Assembly (NCBI GenBank): GCA_026989215.1
Contig: JALSJV010000323.1
Span: forward strand, 1 to 39,389
Direction of reading: 5' to 3'
DNA length: 39,389 bases
From: Acidimicrobiia bacterium
Lineage (GTDB): Bacteria; Actinomycetota; Acidimicrobiia; Spongiisociales; ZC4RG35
The notes below the pieces were generated by a model that worked only from the letters and a program-made list of their open reading frames with translations, was not told where the DNA came from and did not search any database. The position numbers and the translations under genes are program-made. Shown here piece by piece: positions 16,175 to 24,884 of this stretch; the first letter of the stretch is position 1, and every line of letters starts with the position of its first letter.

Positions 16175-17331
16175 TGGCGTCGATCATGACCCGCCCGGTC
16201 GTCGCCGAGCGGCAGCGAACGCGCCCCGACATCGTCCTCATCGGCAGCGTCGTGGCGCTCACCGCCATGGGGGTGATCATGATCTACTCCATCACCCGGG
16301 TGGCGTTGGAGCGAAACGATCTCCCGGCGTCGTTCTCGATGGAGCGCCAGCTCATCTTCGTCACCGCCGGTCTGCTGCTGATGCTGGCGGTGTCTCGTCT
16401 CGACTACCGGGAGTATCGCAACTTCTTGCCGCTCATCTACGCGGTCACGATCCTGCTGCTCCTCGTCGTCTTCCTCTTCCCACCCACCCAGGGCGCCCGC
16501 CGTTGGATCCCCCTCGGAGCCTTCAAGTTCCAGCCGGGGGAGTTCGCCAAACTCGTCGTGATTCTCGGGGTGGCGGCCGTGCTCTCGCCCGATCAGGGGG
16601 ACACGTCGGTGACGTGGAGGCGCATCGGTCAGGCCTTCGCCATCATGGCGGTGCCCACCGCGCTGATCTTCGCCGAGCCCGATCTGGGGACGTCGGGGGT
16701 GATCCCCTTCGTCGTGCTGGCGATGCTCTTCGCCGCCGGCCTGAGCTGGCGTCGTCTCGGGTTCATCGGGGCCCTGGGAGGGCTGATGGTCGCGGCCATC
16801 TTCCGATTCGGCCTGCTTCAGGAGTACCAGCTCAACCGGCTCCGGGTGCTGTTCGACCCCAACCTCGATCCCCAGGGCATCGGGTACAACCTGCGGCAGT
16901 CCAAGCTGGCCATCGCCTCGGGGCAGCTCTTCGGGCGGGGACTCTTCGAGGGGATCCAGACCAACCTCCAGTACGTCCCGGAACAGGAGACCGACTTCAT
17001 CTTCACGGCCGTCGGCGAACAGCTCGGGTTCATCGGCGGGCTGATCGTGTTGGCGGCGTTCCTCATCCTCATCTGGCGGATCCTCGCCATCGCCGCCTCG
17101 GCTCGGGACCGCTTCGGCAGCCTCGTCGCCGTCGGGATCGCGGCGATGTTCATGTTCCATGTGTTCGTCAACATCGGGATGACGATGGGGATCGCGCCGG
17201 TGACGGGGCTCCCGCTGCCCTTCATGAGCCAGGGGGGATCCAGCTATCTGGCGATGACCTTCGCCGTGGGCATCGCCAACTCGATCTGGCTGCGGCGGTC
17301 GCCCACCCCGGGGGACCCGATCTTCGGCTGA
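16174..17331 (+). CDS. rodA: Peptidoglycan glycosyltransferase RodA
   Basis: This SEDS-family polymerase joins lipid II into glycan strands during elongation, in complex with PBP2. It has 385 residues and starts at ATG 16174, sharing one base with the mrdA stop. About ten membrane segments are visible. Family landmarks include GARRWIPLGAFKFQPGEFAKL, FAEPDLGTSGVI, the LxxLxxFDP-like RLRVLFDPN, QETDFIFTAVGEQLGF, and the C-terminal GLPLPFMSQGGSS. The catalytic Asp of the SEDS family lies in the loop represented here by QETDFIF. It closes the mre operon. Confidence 0.96.
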   Translation: MASIMTRPVVAERQRTRPDIVLIGSVVALTAMGVIMIYSITRVALERNDLPASFSMERQLIFVTAGLLLMLAVSRLDYREYRNFLPLIYAVTILLLLVVFLFPPTQGARRWIPLGAFKFQPGEFAKLVVILGVAAVLSPDQGDTSVTWRRIGQAFAIMAVPTALIFAEPDLGTSGVIPFVVLAMLFAAGLSWRRLGFIGALGGLMVAAIFRFGLLQEYQLNRLRVLFDPNLDPQGIGYNLRQSKLAIASGQLFGRGLFEGIQTNLQYVPEQETDFIFTAVGEQLGFIGGLIVLAAFLILIWRILAIAASARDRFGSLVAVGIAAMFMFHVFVNIGMTMGIAPVTGLPLPFMSQGGSSYLAMTFAVGIANSIWLRRSPTPGDPIFG

Positions 17332-17357
17332 CCGGGTCTCGGCTCGGGACGACCCGC

Positions 17358-17363
17358 TACGCT
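17358..17363 (+). promoter_or_regulatory. tdk -10 element, near-leaderless
   Basis: TACGCT at 17358-17363 fits TANNNT. The predicted start is at about 17370, one or two bases before ATG 17372. There is no ribosome site and no clear -35. Confidence 0.4.
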
Positions 17364-17371
17364 CAGAGCCC

Positions 17372-17956
17372 ATGTTCCAACGACCCCAGGCGGGCTGGGT
17401 GGAGGTCATCTGCGGGCCGATGTTCTCGGGAAAGTCCGAGGAGCTGATCCGCCGGGTCACCCGGTCGAAGATCGCCCGGTTCCGTGTCCAGACCTTCAAG
17501 CCCTCCCTCGACGACCGGTACGCGCACCGAGCCGTGGTGTCGCACAGCTCGCTCAGCGTCGAGGCGATCCCGGTCCGGGACAGCGGCGAGCTGCTGCGGG
17601 CGGTCGAGGACGGAACCCGGGTCGTGGGCGTCGACGAGGGTCAGTTCTTCGATTCCGGTCTCGTCGACGTCGCAGAGACGCTCGCCGATGCGGGCATCCA
17701 GGTGATCGTCGCCGGTCTGGATCTCGACTACCTGCGGAGGCCCTTCGAGCCCATCCCGACGCTGTGTGGCCGGGCCGAGTACGTCACGAAGATGCTGGCG
17801 GTGTGTCACCGCTGCGGCGGTCCGGCGCTGTTCACCCAACGGATCGTCAAGTCGGAGGAGCTGGTCGTGCTCGGTGCCACCGACGCCTACGAGGCCCGGT
17901 GCCGGGTCTGCTACGACCCGGCCGAACCGGAACAGCCCTCCCTCGAACTGGCTTGA
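17372..17956 (+). CDS. tdk: Thymidine kinase
   Basis: This salvage enzyme phosphorylates thymidine to dTMP using ATP. It has 194 residues, type II (bacterial TK1-like). The P-loop GPMFSGKS is at 15-22. The Mg/catalytic segment DEGQFF is at 88-93 with Glu89 as the likely base. The lasso region contains zinc ligands Cys145, Cys148, Cys177 and Cys180 (CHRC...CRVC). ATG 17372 lacks a ribosome site, but a -10 element is placed for a nearly leaderless transcript. It follows rodA by 40 bases and is probably transcribed separately. Confidence 0.95.
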   Translation: MFQRPQAGWVEVICGPMFSGKSEELIRRVTRSKIARFRVQTFKPSLDDRYAHRAVVSHSSLSVEAIPVRDSGELLRAVEDGTRVVGVDEGQFFDSGLVDVAETLADAGIQVIVAGLDLDYLRRPFEPIPTLCGRAEYVTKMLAVCHRCGGPALFTQRIVKSEELVVLGATDAYEARCRVCYDPAEPEQPSLELA

Positions 17957-17989
17957 CGACCGATGGTCGAATACGGAGGCGGGTCCTGC

Positions 17990-18206
17990 TACATTGGGGT
18001 GCCCCGGCCGCCCAGGAGCGGCCGACCTCTCGCCCCGGAGTGCACGGTGTCATCGATCGTACGCCTCCGGCCCGCGGCGCCCCTGCGGCGCGTCTCGTCG
18101 GGCCGTACAGCATGTGTCGACGACGTCCCACGGTCGGACGTCGACAGCTCCGGGCCCGGCCGGGCCCGCCGGCCACGTCTGCCAGGAAACACAGGAGTTC
18201 TCCCCC
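17990..18206 (+). promoter_or_regulatory. Promoter and long structured leader of the RNase E/G gene
   Basis: TACATT at 17990-17995 is a likely -10 element with a poor -35. A start near 18002 would leave about 205 bases before ATG 18207. The leader is GC-rich with several possible stems, for example CGGCCG near 18005 with CGGCCG near 18018, and the GGGCCC/GGGCCC run near 18150-18170. No open reading frame with coding character is seen in it. In E. coli the rne leader mediates autoregulation; the same here is only a hypothesis. Confidence 0.4.
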
Positions 18207-19763
18207 ATGGCATTGTTCCGCCGCAAGACGGCCGAAGTGATCCGCAAAGGCTCCGAGGATCGGGTGATCGAGGAGCGCAAGGTGATCCGCGTCAATGGAC
18301 AGCGGGTCGAAGTGCGTCGTGTCGCCCAACCCGACGTCGTCGAAGAGCAGCCGAAGCGCCAACGCAAGAAGCAGAACCATCAACCCGCTCGTCGTAACCG
18401 ACGAGATCGCCCGGCTCTTCAGACCTCCCGCACCCGCGCCGTCCCCGAGGAGGAGGAGATCATCGTTCCGGTCGAGACCGGCCGGAAGCAGATGCTGGTT
18501 CGGGTTCGACCCCACCAGACGCAGGTCGTCATCCTCGAGGGCCCGGTGCTCGTGGAGCACTACGTCGCCCGCTCCGACCAGACCTCCATGGTCGGCAACA
18601 TCTACCTCGGCAAGGTCCGCAACGTCCTTCCCGGGATGGAGGCGGCGTTCGTCGATTTCGGTGCCGGCAAGAACGGGGTGGTGTACGCCTCGGACGTGAA
18701 GGTGGACCGAAAGGTGCATGGCAACCAGCGCCCCCGCATCGAGGAGGTCCTCTCGGAGGGCGACGAGGTGCTCGTCCAGGTGGTGAAGGACCCGATGGGG
18801 GCGAAGGGCGCTCGGCTCACCGGGATGCCCTCGCTGCCCGGTCGCTACCTGGTGCTGGTACCCGACTCCGACGCCCAGGGGATCAGCCGCCGCCTCCCCG
18901 ACGCCGAGCGGTCCCGACTCCGCCAGATCATCCAGCAGGTGAAACCCGAGGGTTTCGGCGTGATCGTCCGGACCGCCGCGCTCCACGCCACCGCCGAGGA
19001 GATCGCCGCCGACATCGACCGGCTGCGCAAGAACTGGGAGCGGATCCTCGCCGACGCCGAGAAGGGCGGGGCGCCCCGTATCGTCTACGAGGAACCCGAT
19101 CTCCTCATCCGGGTCATCCGGGAGCACTTCACCGCCGACTTCCGCCGCATGCTCATCGACGACGACCGGGCCTACGAACAGGTGCTCGAATACCTGCGGG
19201 CGACCGCGCCCGATCTCGTCGGGAAGGTGCATCGCTACCGGGACGAGCTTCCCCTCTTCGAGCGCTTCCATGTCGAAGACCAGCTCCGCAAGGCCCTCGA
19301 CCGGCGTGTCTACCTCCCGTCCGGTGGGCATCTGGTGATCGACCGGACCGAGGCGCTCACGGTCATCGACGTGAACACGGGCAAGTTCGTGGGCTCGTCG
19401 AGTCTGGAGGAGACCGTGCTCCAGAACAACCTCGAAGCGGCCGAGGAGATCGGCCGGCAGCTTCGTCTCCGGGACATCGGCGGCATCATCGTCATCGACT
19501 TCATCGACATGGAGAAGCCAGAACACCAACGGCAGGTTCTTCGACGTCTCCGGGAGACCCTGGCCAAGGACAAGACCCGGACCCAGGTGTTCGACGTCTC
19601 CCATCTCGGTCTCGTCGAGATGACGAGGAAGAACGTCTCCGCGGGTCTCCTCGAGACGTTCAGCGAGCCCTGTCCGACCTGCGGCGGGCGGGGTGTGCTG
19701 CTGCATGAGGAGGCGGCGACCCAGGGGATCCCGGTGGACATCGCCGAGGACGTCGAAGTCTGA
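18207..19763 (+). CDS. rng: Ribonuclease E/G family endoribonuclease
   Basis: This endoribonuclease acts in rRNA maturation and mRNA decay. It has 518 residues from ATG 18207, with AGGAG at 18192-18196. A basic, low-complexity N-terminal arm (about 80 residues, PKRQRKKQNHQPARRNRRDR) precedes the S1-containing catalytic core (GNIYLGKVRNVLPGMEAAFVDFG). The Mg ligands Asp388 (VIDVNTG) and Asp431 (IVIDFIDM) have the 43-residue spacing of E. coli RNase E. The Zn-link CPTC (Cys489, Cys492) is also correctly placed. It lacks the long C-terminal degradosome scaffold; the basic arm is at the N-terminus instead. It precedes rplU-rpmA, a widespread order. Confidence 0.94.
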   Translation: MALFRRKTAEVIRKGSEDRVIEERKVIRVNGQRVEVRRVAQPDVVEEQPKRQRKKQNHQPARRNRRDRPALQTSRTRAVPEEEEIIVPVETGRKQMLVRVRPHQTQVVILEGPVLVEHYVARSDQTSMVGNIYLGKVRNVLPGMEAAFVDFGAGKNGVVYASDVKVDRKVHGNQRPRIEEVLSEGDEVLVQVVKDPMGAKGARLTGMPSLPGRYLVLVPDSDAQGISRRLPDAERSRLRQIIQQVKPEGFGVIVRTAALHATAEEIAADIDRLRKNWERILADAEKGGAPRIVYEEPDLLIRVIREHFTADFRRMLIDDDRAYEQVLEYLRATAPDLVGKVHRYRDELPLFERFHVEDQLRKALDRRVYLPSGGHLVIDRTEALTVIDVNTGKFVGSSSLEETVLQNNLEAAEEIGRQLRLRDIGGIIVIDFIDMEKPEHQRQVLRRLRETLAKDKTRTQVFDVSHLGLVEMTRKNVSAGLLETFSEPCPTCGGRGVLLHEEAATQGIPVDIAEDVEV

Positions 19764-19802
19764 GGCGACGCCTCGGCTGTCGAGGTCGGGCGTCCCTGCT
19801 GG

Positions 19803-19808
19803 TATACT
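19803..19808 (+). promoter_or_regulatory. Promoter of rplU-rpmA-obg
   Basis: TATACT at 19803-19808 is close to consensus. The -35 region (TCGAGG, 19780-19785) is weak. The predicted start near 19815 gives a 35-base leader. Confidence 0.5.
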
Positions 19809-19849
19809 GCCCTGTCCGAATCCCCCCTCTGGCTCTGCGAGGTTTGTTC

Positions 19850-20203
19850 ATGTACGCCATCATCCGCACCGGCGGTAAACAGGCCAAGGTCAGTCCCGGC
19901 GACGTGATCGAGGTCGAACGGCTCAAGGACGCCGACGACGAGGTGTCCTTCACGCCCCTGCTGGTCGTCGACGACGACGGCACGGCGATCTCGGACCGTG
20001 CCCTTCTCGCCGAGGCCTCGGTGACGGCCAAGGTTCTCGGGGAGGTCCGCGGCCCGAAGATCGATATCTTCAAGTACAAGGCGAAGACCGGGTACCGCCG
20101 CCGTATGGGTCATCGCCAGCTCTACACCTCCCTGGAGGTGACCGCCATCACCCTGCCGAACGAGAGGAAGTCGGCCGCGGCGAAGGCCGACGAGGAGGAC
20201 TGA
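19850..20203 (+). CDS. rplU: 50S ribosomal protein L21
   Basis: This 23S rRNA-binding protein of the large subunit has 117 residues from ATG 19850 (MYAIIRTGGKQAKVSPGD), with GAGG at 19839-19842. TTG 19844 is in frame, but the family begins at MYAII. The signature ..IFKYKAKTGYRRRMGHRQLYT is complete near the C-terminus. A short C-terminal extension (ERKSAAAKADEED) is acidic. It is followed after three bases by rpmA, the usual pairing. Confidence 0.97.
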   Translation: MYAIIRTGGKQAKVSPGDVIEVERLKDADDEVSFTPLLVVDDDGTAISDRALLAEASVTAKVLGEVRGPKIDIFKYKAKTGYRRRMGHRQLYTSLEVTAITLPNERKSAAAKADEED

Positions 20204-20206
20204 ACC

Positions 20207-20458
20207 ATGTCGAAGACGAAAGCCGGAGGCTCCTCCAAGAACGGCCGTGAGTCGCATGCCAAGCGCCTCGGGCCGAAGGTGTTCGACGGGCAGTTCGTGA
20301 ACGCCGGCGCCATCCTGGTGCGCCAGCGGGGGACCCGGATCCATCCCGGCGAGAACGTGGGAAAGGGTGGCGACGACACCCTCTTCGCGCTCGTCCCCGG
20401 CGTCGTTCGTTACGGCCGCCGGCACAACCGGCGCCTCGTGAACGTCATCGCCGACTGA
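20207..20458 (+). CDS. rpmA: 50S ribosomal protein L27
   Basis: This protein sits near the peptidyl-transferase centre. It has 83 residues from ATG 20207. It begins [26 protein letters not shown], without the cleavable N-terminal extension found in some Firmicutes. The core [21 protein letters not shown] is typical. It lies three bases after rplU and 14 bases before obg. Confidence 0.97.
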   Translation: MSKTKAGGSSKNGRESHAKRLGPKVFDGQFVNAGAILVRQRGTRIHPGENVGKGGDDTLFALVPGVVRYGRRHNRRLVNVIAD

Positions 20459-20472
20459 CGTCGGCCCCTTCC

Positions 20473-21729
20473 GTGTTCGTCGACCGCGTCCGCGTTCGGC
20501 TTCGCGCCGGGAGCGGTGGCGCGGGGGTGGTCGCCTTCCAGAAGGTGCGCGGCAAGCCGCGCGGGAAACCCACGGGTGGGTCCGGCGGGGCGGGTGGTGA
20601 CGTGTACGTCGTCGCCGACCCGTCGGTCTCGACCCTGCTCCGGTACCGTCGCCGTCCCCACCTCTCGGCGGGTGACGGCACCCACGGTCGCGGCGACCTG
20701 CGCCACGGCCGGCGTGGCGCCGACCTGGAGGTCCCGGTTCCGCTGGGGACGCTCGTCTACGACGAGGACGGGGTCCTCCTCGCCGACCTGACCCAACCGG
20801 GTCAGCGGGTGAAGGTGCTCTCCGGGGGGAGGGGTGGTCGGGGCAACGCCGCCTTCGTCACCCCCCGCAGCCGTGCTCCGGAGATCTGTGAGCAGGGTGA
20901 GTACGGCCCGGAGGGGTGGTTCACGTTCGAGCTGAAGCTGCTGGCCGACGCCGCCCTCGTCGGATTCCCCAACGCCGGGAAGAGCACGCTCATCTCCACC
21001 GTGTCGGCGGCGAAACCGAAGATCGCCGACTACCCCTTCACCACCCTCGAGCCCCATTTGGGGGTCGTCGCCGCCGACGATCGGGAGTTCGTTCTCGCCG
21101 ACATCCCGGGCCTCATCGAGGGGGCGTCGGAGGGTCGGGGTTTGGGCCACGAGTTCTTGCGGCACGTGGAACGGGCTCGGGTGCTGGTTTTTCTCCTGGA
21201 CCCGTCCCCGATGCAGGAGCACCCACCCGCACGCCAGCTCGAGATCCTGCGACGGGAGCTGGCCGCCCATGCCCCCGAGCTGGCGGAGCGACCATCGCTC
21301 GTGGTGGTCGGAAAGGCCGATCTTCCCGAGGCGGCGACCGCCGTCGCCGACCTCCCCGAGGCGTTGGCGGTGTCGAGCATCACGGGCGACGGAATCGACG
21401 AGTTCGTCCATCGGGTCGCCGATCTCGTCTCCCAGGCGGAACGGGAGGCGCCAGAACGGGAGGGGTACGTCCTCCACCGTCCGGTGGCCGAGGGGTTCCG
21501 GGTGGTGCGCGAGGCGGGCGGCTGGCGGGTGGAGGGCGGTGCCGCCCGGAGGGCGGTGGCCTTCTCCGATCTCACCTTGCCCGAGGCCGTCGACCGGGCG
21601 GCCGCTCGTCTCCGGCGGCTCGGGGTCGATCGGGCACTGCGGGACGCGGGCGTTCGTGAGGGAGATACCGTACGGATCGGAGACCTCGAATTCGAATGGC
21701 ACGACGAACCGGGAGAGGACGAGGACTGA
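20473..21729 (+). CDS. obgE: GTPase Obg (ribosome assembly)
   Basis: This GTPase associates with the 50S subunit and links ribosome assembly to growth state. It has 418 residues from GTG 20473 (FVDRVRVRLRAGSGGAGVVAFQ). The Gly-rich Obg fold occupies about 1-155. The G1 loop GFPNAGKST is at 164-172, followed by the switch regions (DYPFTTLEPHLGVV, DIPGLIEGASEGRGLGHEFLRH) and the G4-like VVGKADL. A C-terminal OCT domain (about 330-400) is present. The ribosome site is poor, and coupling to rpmA is likely. The stop shares one base with the proB start. Confidence 0.96.
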   Translation: MFVDRVRVRLRAGSGGAGVVAFQKVRGKPRGKPTGGSGGAGGDVYVVADPSVSTLLRYRRRPHLSAGDGTHGRGDLRHGRRGADLEVPVPLGTLVYDEDGVLLADLTQPGQRVKVLSGGRGGRGNAAFVTPRSRAPEICEQGEYGPEGWFTFELKLLADAALVGFPNAGKSTLISTVSAAKPKIADYPFTTLEPHLGVVAADDREFVLADIPGLIEGASEGRGLGHEFLRHVERARVLVFLLDPSPMQEHPPARQLEILRRELAAHAPELAERPSLVVVGKADLPEAATAVADLPEALAVSSITGDGIDEFVHRVADLVSQAEREAPEREGYVLHRPVAEGFRVVREAGGWRVEGGAARRAVAFSDLTLPEAVDRAAARLRRLGVDRALRDAGVREGDTVRIGDLEFEWHDEPGEDED

Positions 21730-22835
21730 TGCGCCGCAGGCTCATGCCGGGGAGCAGACTGGTCGTCAAGGTGGGCTCCTCGAGCCTTCTCTCCGGGGAC
21801 GGTCTGCTCGACCCGGAGAGGGTTGCCGGGGTGAGCAGACAGGTGGCGGCTGCCTATCGGAGCGGCAACCCGACGGTGTTGGTCACCTCGGGCGCGGTGG
21901 CCGCAGGGCTCCCCGCCCTCGGGATGCATGCCCGTCCGGAGGATCTCGCCGAGCTCCAGGTGGCGGCGGCGGTGGGCCAGGGAGAGTTGATGGCTCGGTA
22001 CGCCCGGTCGCTGGCAGCCGAAGGGTTCGTCGCCGGCCAGGTGCTCCTCACCAAGGACGTCCTCGCCAATCGCAACCAGTACCTCAACGCCCGCCGTGCC
22101 CTCGACCGGATGCTGAGCGAACGGATCGTCCCCGTGGTGAACGAGAACGACACCGTCGTGGTGGACGAGCTGAAGCTGGGGGACAACGATCGGTTGGCGG
22201 CCCTCGTCGCCCATCTGGTGGGGGCGGGCCTTCTCCTCATCCTCACCGACACGGACGGTCTCTTCTCCGACGACCCCCGCACCGGCAACGGCGAGCTCCT
22301 CGGTGCCGTCCGCCACACCGACCAGATCCTGGACTTGGTCGCCAAGGGCTCGGCGGGACCCCTCGGGTCCGGGGGGGTCGCCACCAAGGTGGCGGCGGCC
22401 AGGATGGCCGCCTGGTCGGGGATTCCCACGGTCATCGCCTCGTCGAAGGAGCCCGACGTCGTGTCCCGGGTGGTGGCGGGGGAGGCGCTCGGCACCTGGG
22501 TGCAGCCGGGTGAGCGTCGGCTCGCGGCCCGCAAACTCTGGATCGCCTTCGGGCAGCCGTCCGAGGGCAGGGTGACCATCGATCGGGGCGCGGTCACGGC
22601 GCTCCTGCAGCGGGGTGCCAGTCTGCTGCCGGTCGGGGTCGTGGCGGTGGAAGGAACCTTCGATCGGGGCTCGGCGGTGGAGGTGCTCGACCCCGAGGGC
22701 CGGACGATCGCCAAGGGCCTGACCCGGTTGTCCTCCGGTGAGATCGGAGCGTTCCGTGGGAAACGGACGGACGACGACGTCCCCGACGAGGTGATCCACC
22801 GGGATGACCTGGTGGTCCTCACCCGTCGACCGTGA
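21729..22835 (+). CDS. proB: Glutamate 5-kinase
   Basis: This enzyme phosphorylates glutamate in the first step of proline synthesis. It has 368 residues from ATG 21729, overlapping the obg stop by one base. The amino-acid kinase domain begins SRLVVKVGSSSLLSGDGLL and contains VTSGAVAAGLPALG, NENDTVVVDELKLGDND and LTDTDGLFSDDPR. A C-terminal PUA domain (about 275-360; GRVTIDRGAVTALLQRGASLLPVGVVAVEG) is present, as in E. coli ProB. The obg-proB pair is common in bacteria. proA is not in the window. The gene converges on the next one with only four bases between stops. Confidence 0.96.
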   Translation: MRRRLMPGSRLVVKVGSSSLLSGDGLLDPERVAGVSRQVAAAYRSGNPTVLVTSGAVAAGLPALGMHARPEDLAELQVAAAVGQGELMARYARSLAAEGFVAGQVLLTKDVLANRNQYLNARRALDRMLSERIVPVVNENDTVVVDELKLGDNDRLAALVAHLVGAGLLLILTDTDGLFSDDPRTGNGELLGAVRHTDQILDLVAKGSAGPLGSGGVATKVAAARMAAWSGIPTVIASSKEPDVVSRVVAGEALGTWVQPGERRLAARKLWIAFGQPSEGRVTIDRGAVTALLQRGASLLPVGVVAVEGTFDRGSAVEVLDPEGRTIAKGLTRLSSGEIGAFRGKRTDDDVPDEVIHRDDLVVLTRRP

Positions 22836-22839
22836 CCGA

Positions 22840-23388
22840 TCAGCCGCGGGGCGGCCGCGCACGGTAGCGCGCCGCGGCGAAGATGAGGGCGGCGAGTACC
22901 AGGAGTGCGATTCCGATCCGTCCGGGTGTGCCCAGCTCCCCCGAGGGCAGTGGTCGGGCAGGATCCAGCAGCGTGATGTCGACCACCTGGACGAACGTCT
23001 CGCCGGAGGCGTCGGCGGCGTGGTAGCGGAACTCGCCGACGACCTGGACCAGGGGACCCCGGTACCGTACCGAGCCGGGTGGTCCCCACCCCTCCGGGTC
23101 GAAGATCTCGACGGGGATCCGCAGTCCGATCCCCTGGTTCCCGCCGGCCGGGGCGCCGCCGCCCGGGATCGGGTTCTCGATGTAGGGGTCGTCGTTGAGC
23201 TGCACCCACACCTCGTCGCCACGGATCCCGTAGTCGCCGATCAGCTCCCCTTCGAGGGTGACGACCTGGCCGTCGTAGGCCTGGGGGTTCTGGTCCAGAT
23301 CGGAGACGTCGACGACCTGTGCCGCCGTCGCTCCGGGTGCGAGGAACATGACGAAGGAGGCGACAACGAGGATAAAGAGCGTCCTCAT
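22840..23388 (-). CDS. Exported, membrane-anchored OB-fold-like protein
   Basis: The product has 182 residues, with start ATG 23388 overlapping the trkH stop (ATGA). A signal peptide is clear (MRTLFILVVASFVMFLAPGATAAQ). The central region has the beta-rich pattern of small OB-fold proteins (YDGQVVTLEGELIGDYG..DEVWVQLND...VQVVGEFRY..SGETFVQVVDI). A C-terminal membrane segment (IGIALLVLAALIFAAARY) and a basic tail follow. It should therefore be held outside the cytoplasm by its C-terminus. I cannot name a family with certainty. Translational coupling to TrkH suggests an extracytoplasmic partner of the K+ channel, which is inference. Confidence 0.6.
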   Translation of the reverse strand: MRTLFILVVASFVMFLAPGATAAQVVDVSDLDQNPQAYDGQVVTLEGELIGDYGIRGDEVWVQLNDDPYIENPIPGGGAPAGGNQGIGLRIPVEIFDPEGWGPPGSVRYRGPLVQVVGEFRYHAADASGETFVQVVDITLLDPARPLPSGELGTPGRIGIALLVLAALIFAAARYRARPPRG

Positions 23389-24884
23389 TCTCCGACCGCC
23401 AGCGACGCCATGAAGCCGAGGAGGGCGAAGACGGCCACGAACTCGAGCCGTCCGACCCACATCTGCAGGATCATCACCAACTCCATGAGGATGGGCATTC
23501 CCGGGGCGGTGACCCCCACCGACAGGCCCACCGCGGCGGAGGCGCTCACCGACTCGAACAACGCCTGATCGAGGGGGTAGCCGTAGGCGTATCCGACGCC
23601 CGCCCCGAGGAGGTAGAGGCCGACGTAGAGGAGGGAGACGGCCATCACCGACTGGGCCATCCTCGGGGTGAGCCGCTGAACGCCGTACTGCTGGAAGGTG
23701 TCGGGGACGACGGCCCCTTCCGGGAGGAGGGCCTCGCGGATCGAGTCGGCCATCGCCTTCACCGTCAGGCCGATGCGGAGGGATTTCACCCCACCGGCGG
23801 TGGACGAGCTCATACCGCCGAGCGCCATGGCGACGGTGATCCCCACGAAGGCGAGTCCCGACCAGCGGGAGAGCTCCGTCGTCGAGACGGTCGAGAATCC
23901 CGTCCCGGTGTGGGCCGACAACACCTGGAACAGGCCCCGCCGGGTGAGGGCGGGGGCATGGGTGAAGACCCCCGAGATCCCCAGACCGACGATCGTGACC
24001 GCCAGGAGGATCCCGAAGGTGGTCAGGATCGTGCGGACCTCGAGGTTTCGGAGCAGGCCGCGTCGGCGGTTCCACAACGCGTGATGCAGTCCGAAACTCA
24101 TCGCCCCCGCCACCATCAGGACCGCCAGCACCCCTTCGTACAGCGCCGAGTGGTAGTAGGCGATCGACGTGCTCTGGGGGGTGAAGCCGCCGGTGTCGAA
24201 CGCCGCCATGAACACGTTGATGGCGTGGAAGAAGGAGCGGACCGGTTCGAAGCCCTGGACGAGGATGCCGTCCACGGTGAGCGCGGTGACGCCGACGACA
24301 CCGTGGATGACGCTCACCAACCAGATGAAGCGGGCCGTGGAGATGACCGATGGGAAGATCCGCTCCTCCCGCCCCTCCGCCTGGTACATCGAGAGGGCAC
24401 CGGACGCGCTGAAGAACGTGAGGGCGGCGAGTACGATCCCCTGACCACCGAGGAACTGCAGGGTGTGCCGCCAGATGTTCACCGATTCGGGGAGATGGTC
24501 GAGATCCTGGACCAGGCTGAGGCCCGTCGTCGTGATCCCGCTCATGGCGTCGAAGAAGGTGTCCAGCCACCGTCCCCAATGTCCCGACAGCCAGAGGGGC
24601 AACGTGCCGACCGCCGGCACCACGAGCCAGGTGAGGGCGACGACGACGAGGCCGTGACTCCAGTCGACCCGCTGGCGGCGGGCGCCCCAGCCCAGGAACT
24701 CGGCGGCGGCGGCCGGGACCGCGGCCGTACCGATCATCAGGAGGAACCAGCCCGCCGCGCTCCATTCGCCGCGAAAGATCGCCCAGCCGAGGGGGAGGAG
24801 GCCGGCGGCGGCGACCACGGCGAGGATCCGGCCCAGGTCGTGGGCGATGAGGCGGAGGTCGGTGACGGAGGGTCGCAGCAGCAT
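23385..24884 (-). CDS. trkH: TrkH-family potassium uptake protein (first)
   Basis: This is a K+-translocating membrane subunit of a Trk/Ktr system, gated by TrkA on the cytosolic face. It has 499 residues. The superfamily's four pore loops are recognisable: SGITTTGLS (Thr-Gly near 120), FDTGGFTP, SAHTGTGFST and SASAAVGLSVG. The segment MSSSTAGGVKSLRIGL matches the conserved TrkH motif. ATG 24884 shares one base with the stop of the 51-residue membrane protein upstream, and its own stop overlaps the OB-like gene. It is clearly diverged from the second TrkH at 26453-27925. Confidence 0.92.
   Translation of the reverse strand: MLLRPSVTDLRLIAHDLGRILAVVAAAGLLPLGWAIFRGEWSAAGWFLLMIGTAAVPAAAAEFLGWGARRQRVDWSHGLVVVALTWLVVPAVGTLPLWLSGHWGRWLDTFFDAMSGITTTGLSLVQDLDHLPESVNIWRHTLQFLGGQGIVLAALTFFSASGALSMYQAEGREERIFPSVISTARFIWLVSVIHGVVGVTALTVDGILVQGFEPVRSFFHAINVFMAAFDTGGFTPQSTSIAYYHSALYEGVLAVLMVAGAMSFGLHHALWNRRRGLLRNLEVRTILTTFGILLAVTIVGLGISGVFTHAPALTRRGLFQVLSAHTGTGFSTVSTTELSRWSGLAFVGITVAMALGGMSSSTAGGVKSLRIGLTVKAMADSIREALLPEGAVVPDTFQQYGVQRLTPRMAQSVMAVSLLYVGLYLLGAGVGYAYGYPLDQALFESVSASAAVGLSVGVTAPGMPILMELVMILQMWVGRLEFVAVFALLGFMASLAVGE

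Noticed and set aside
22836-22839. Terminator between convergent proB and the OB-like gene
   Set aside because: Only four bases separate the stops and no hairpin was found across the junction.
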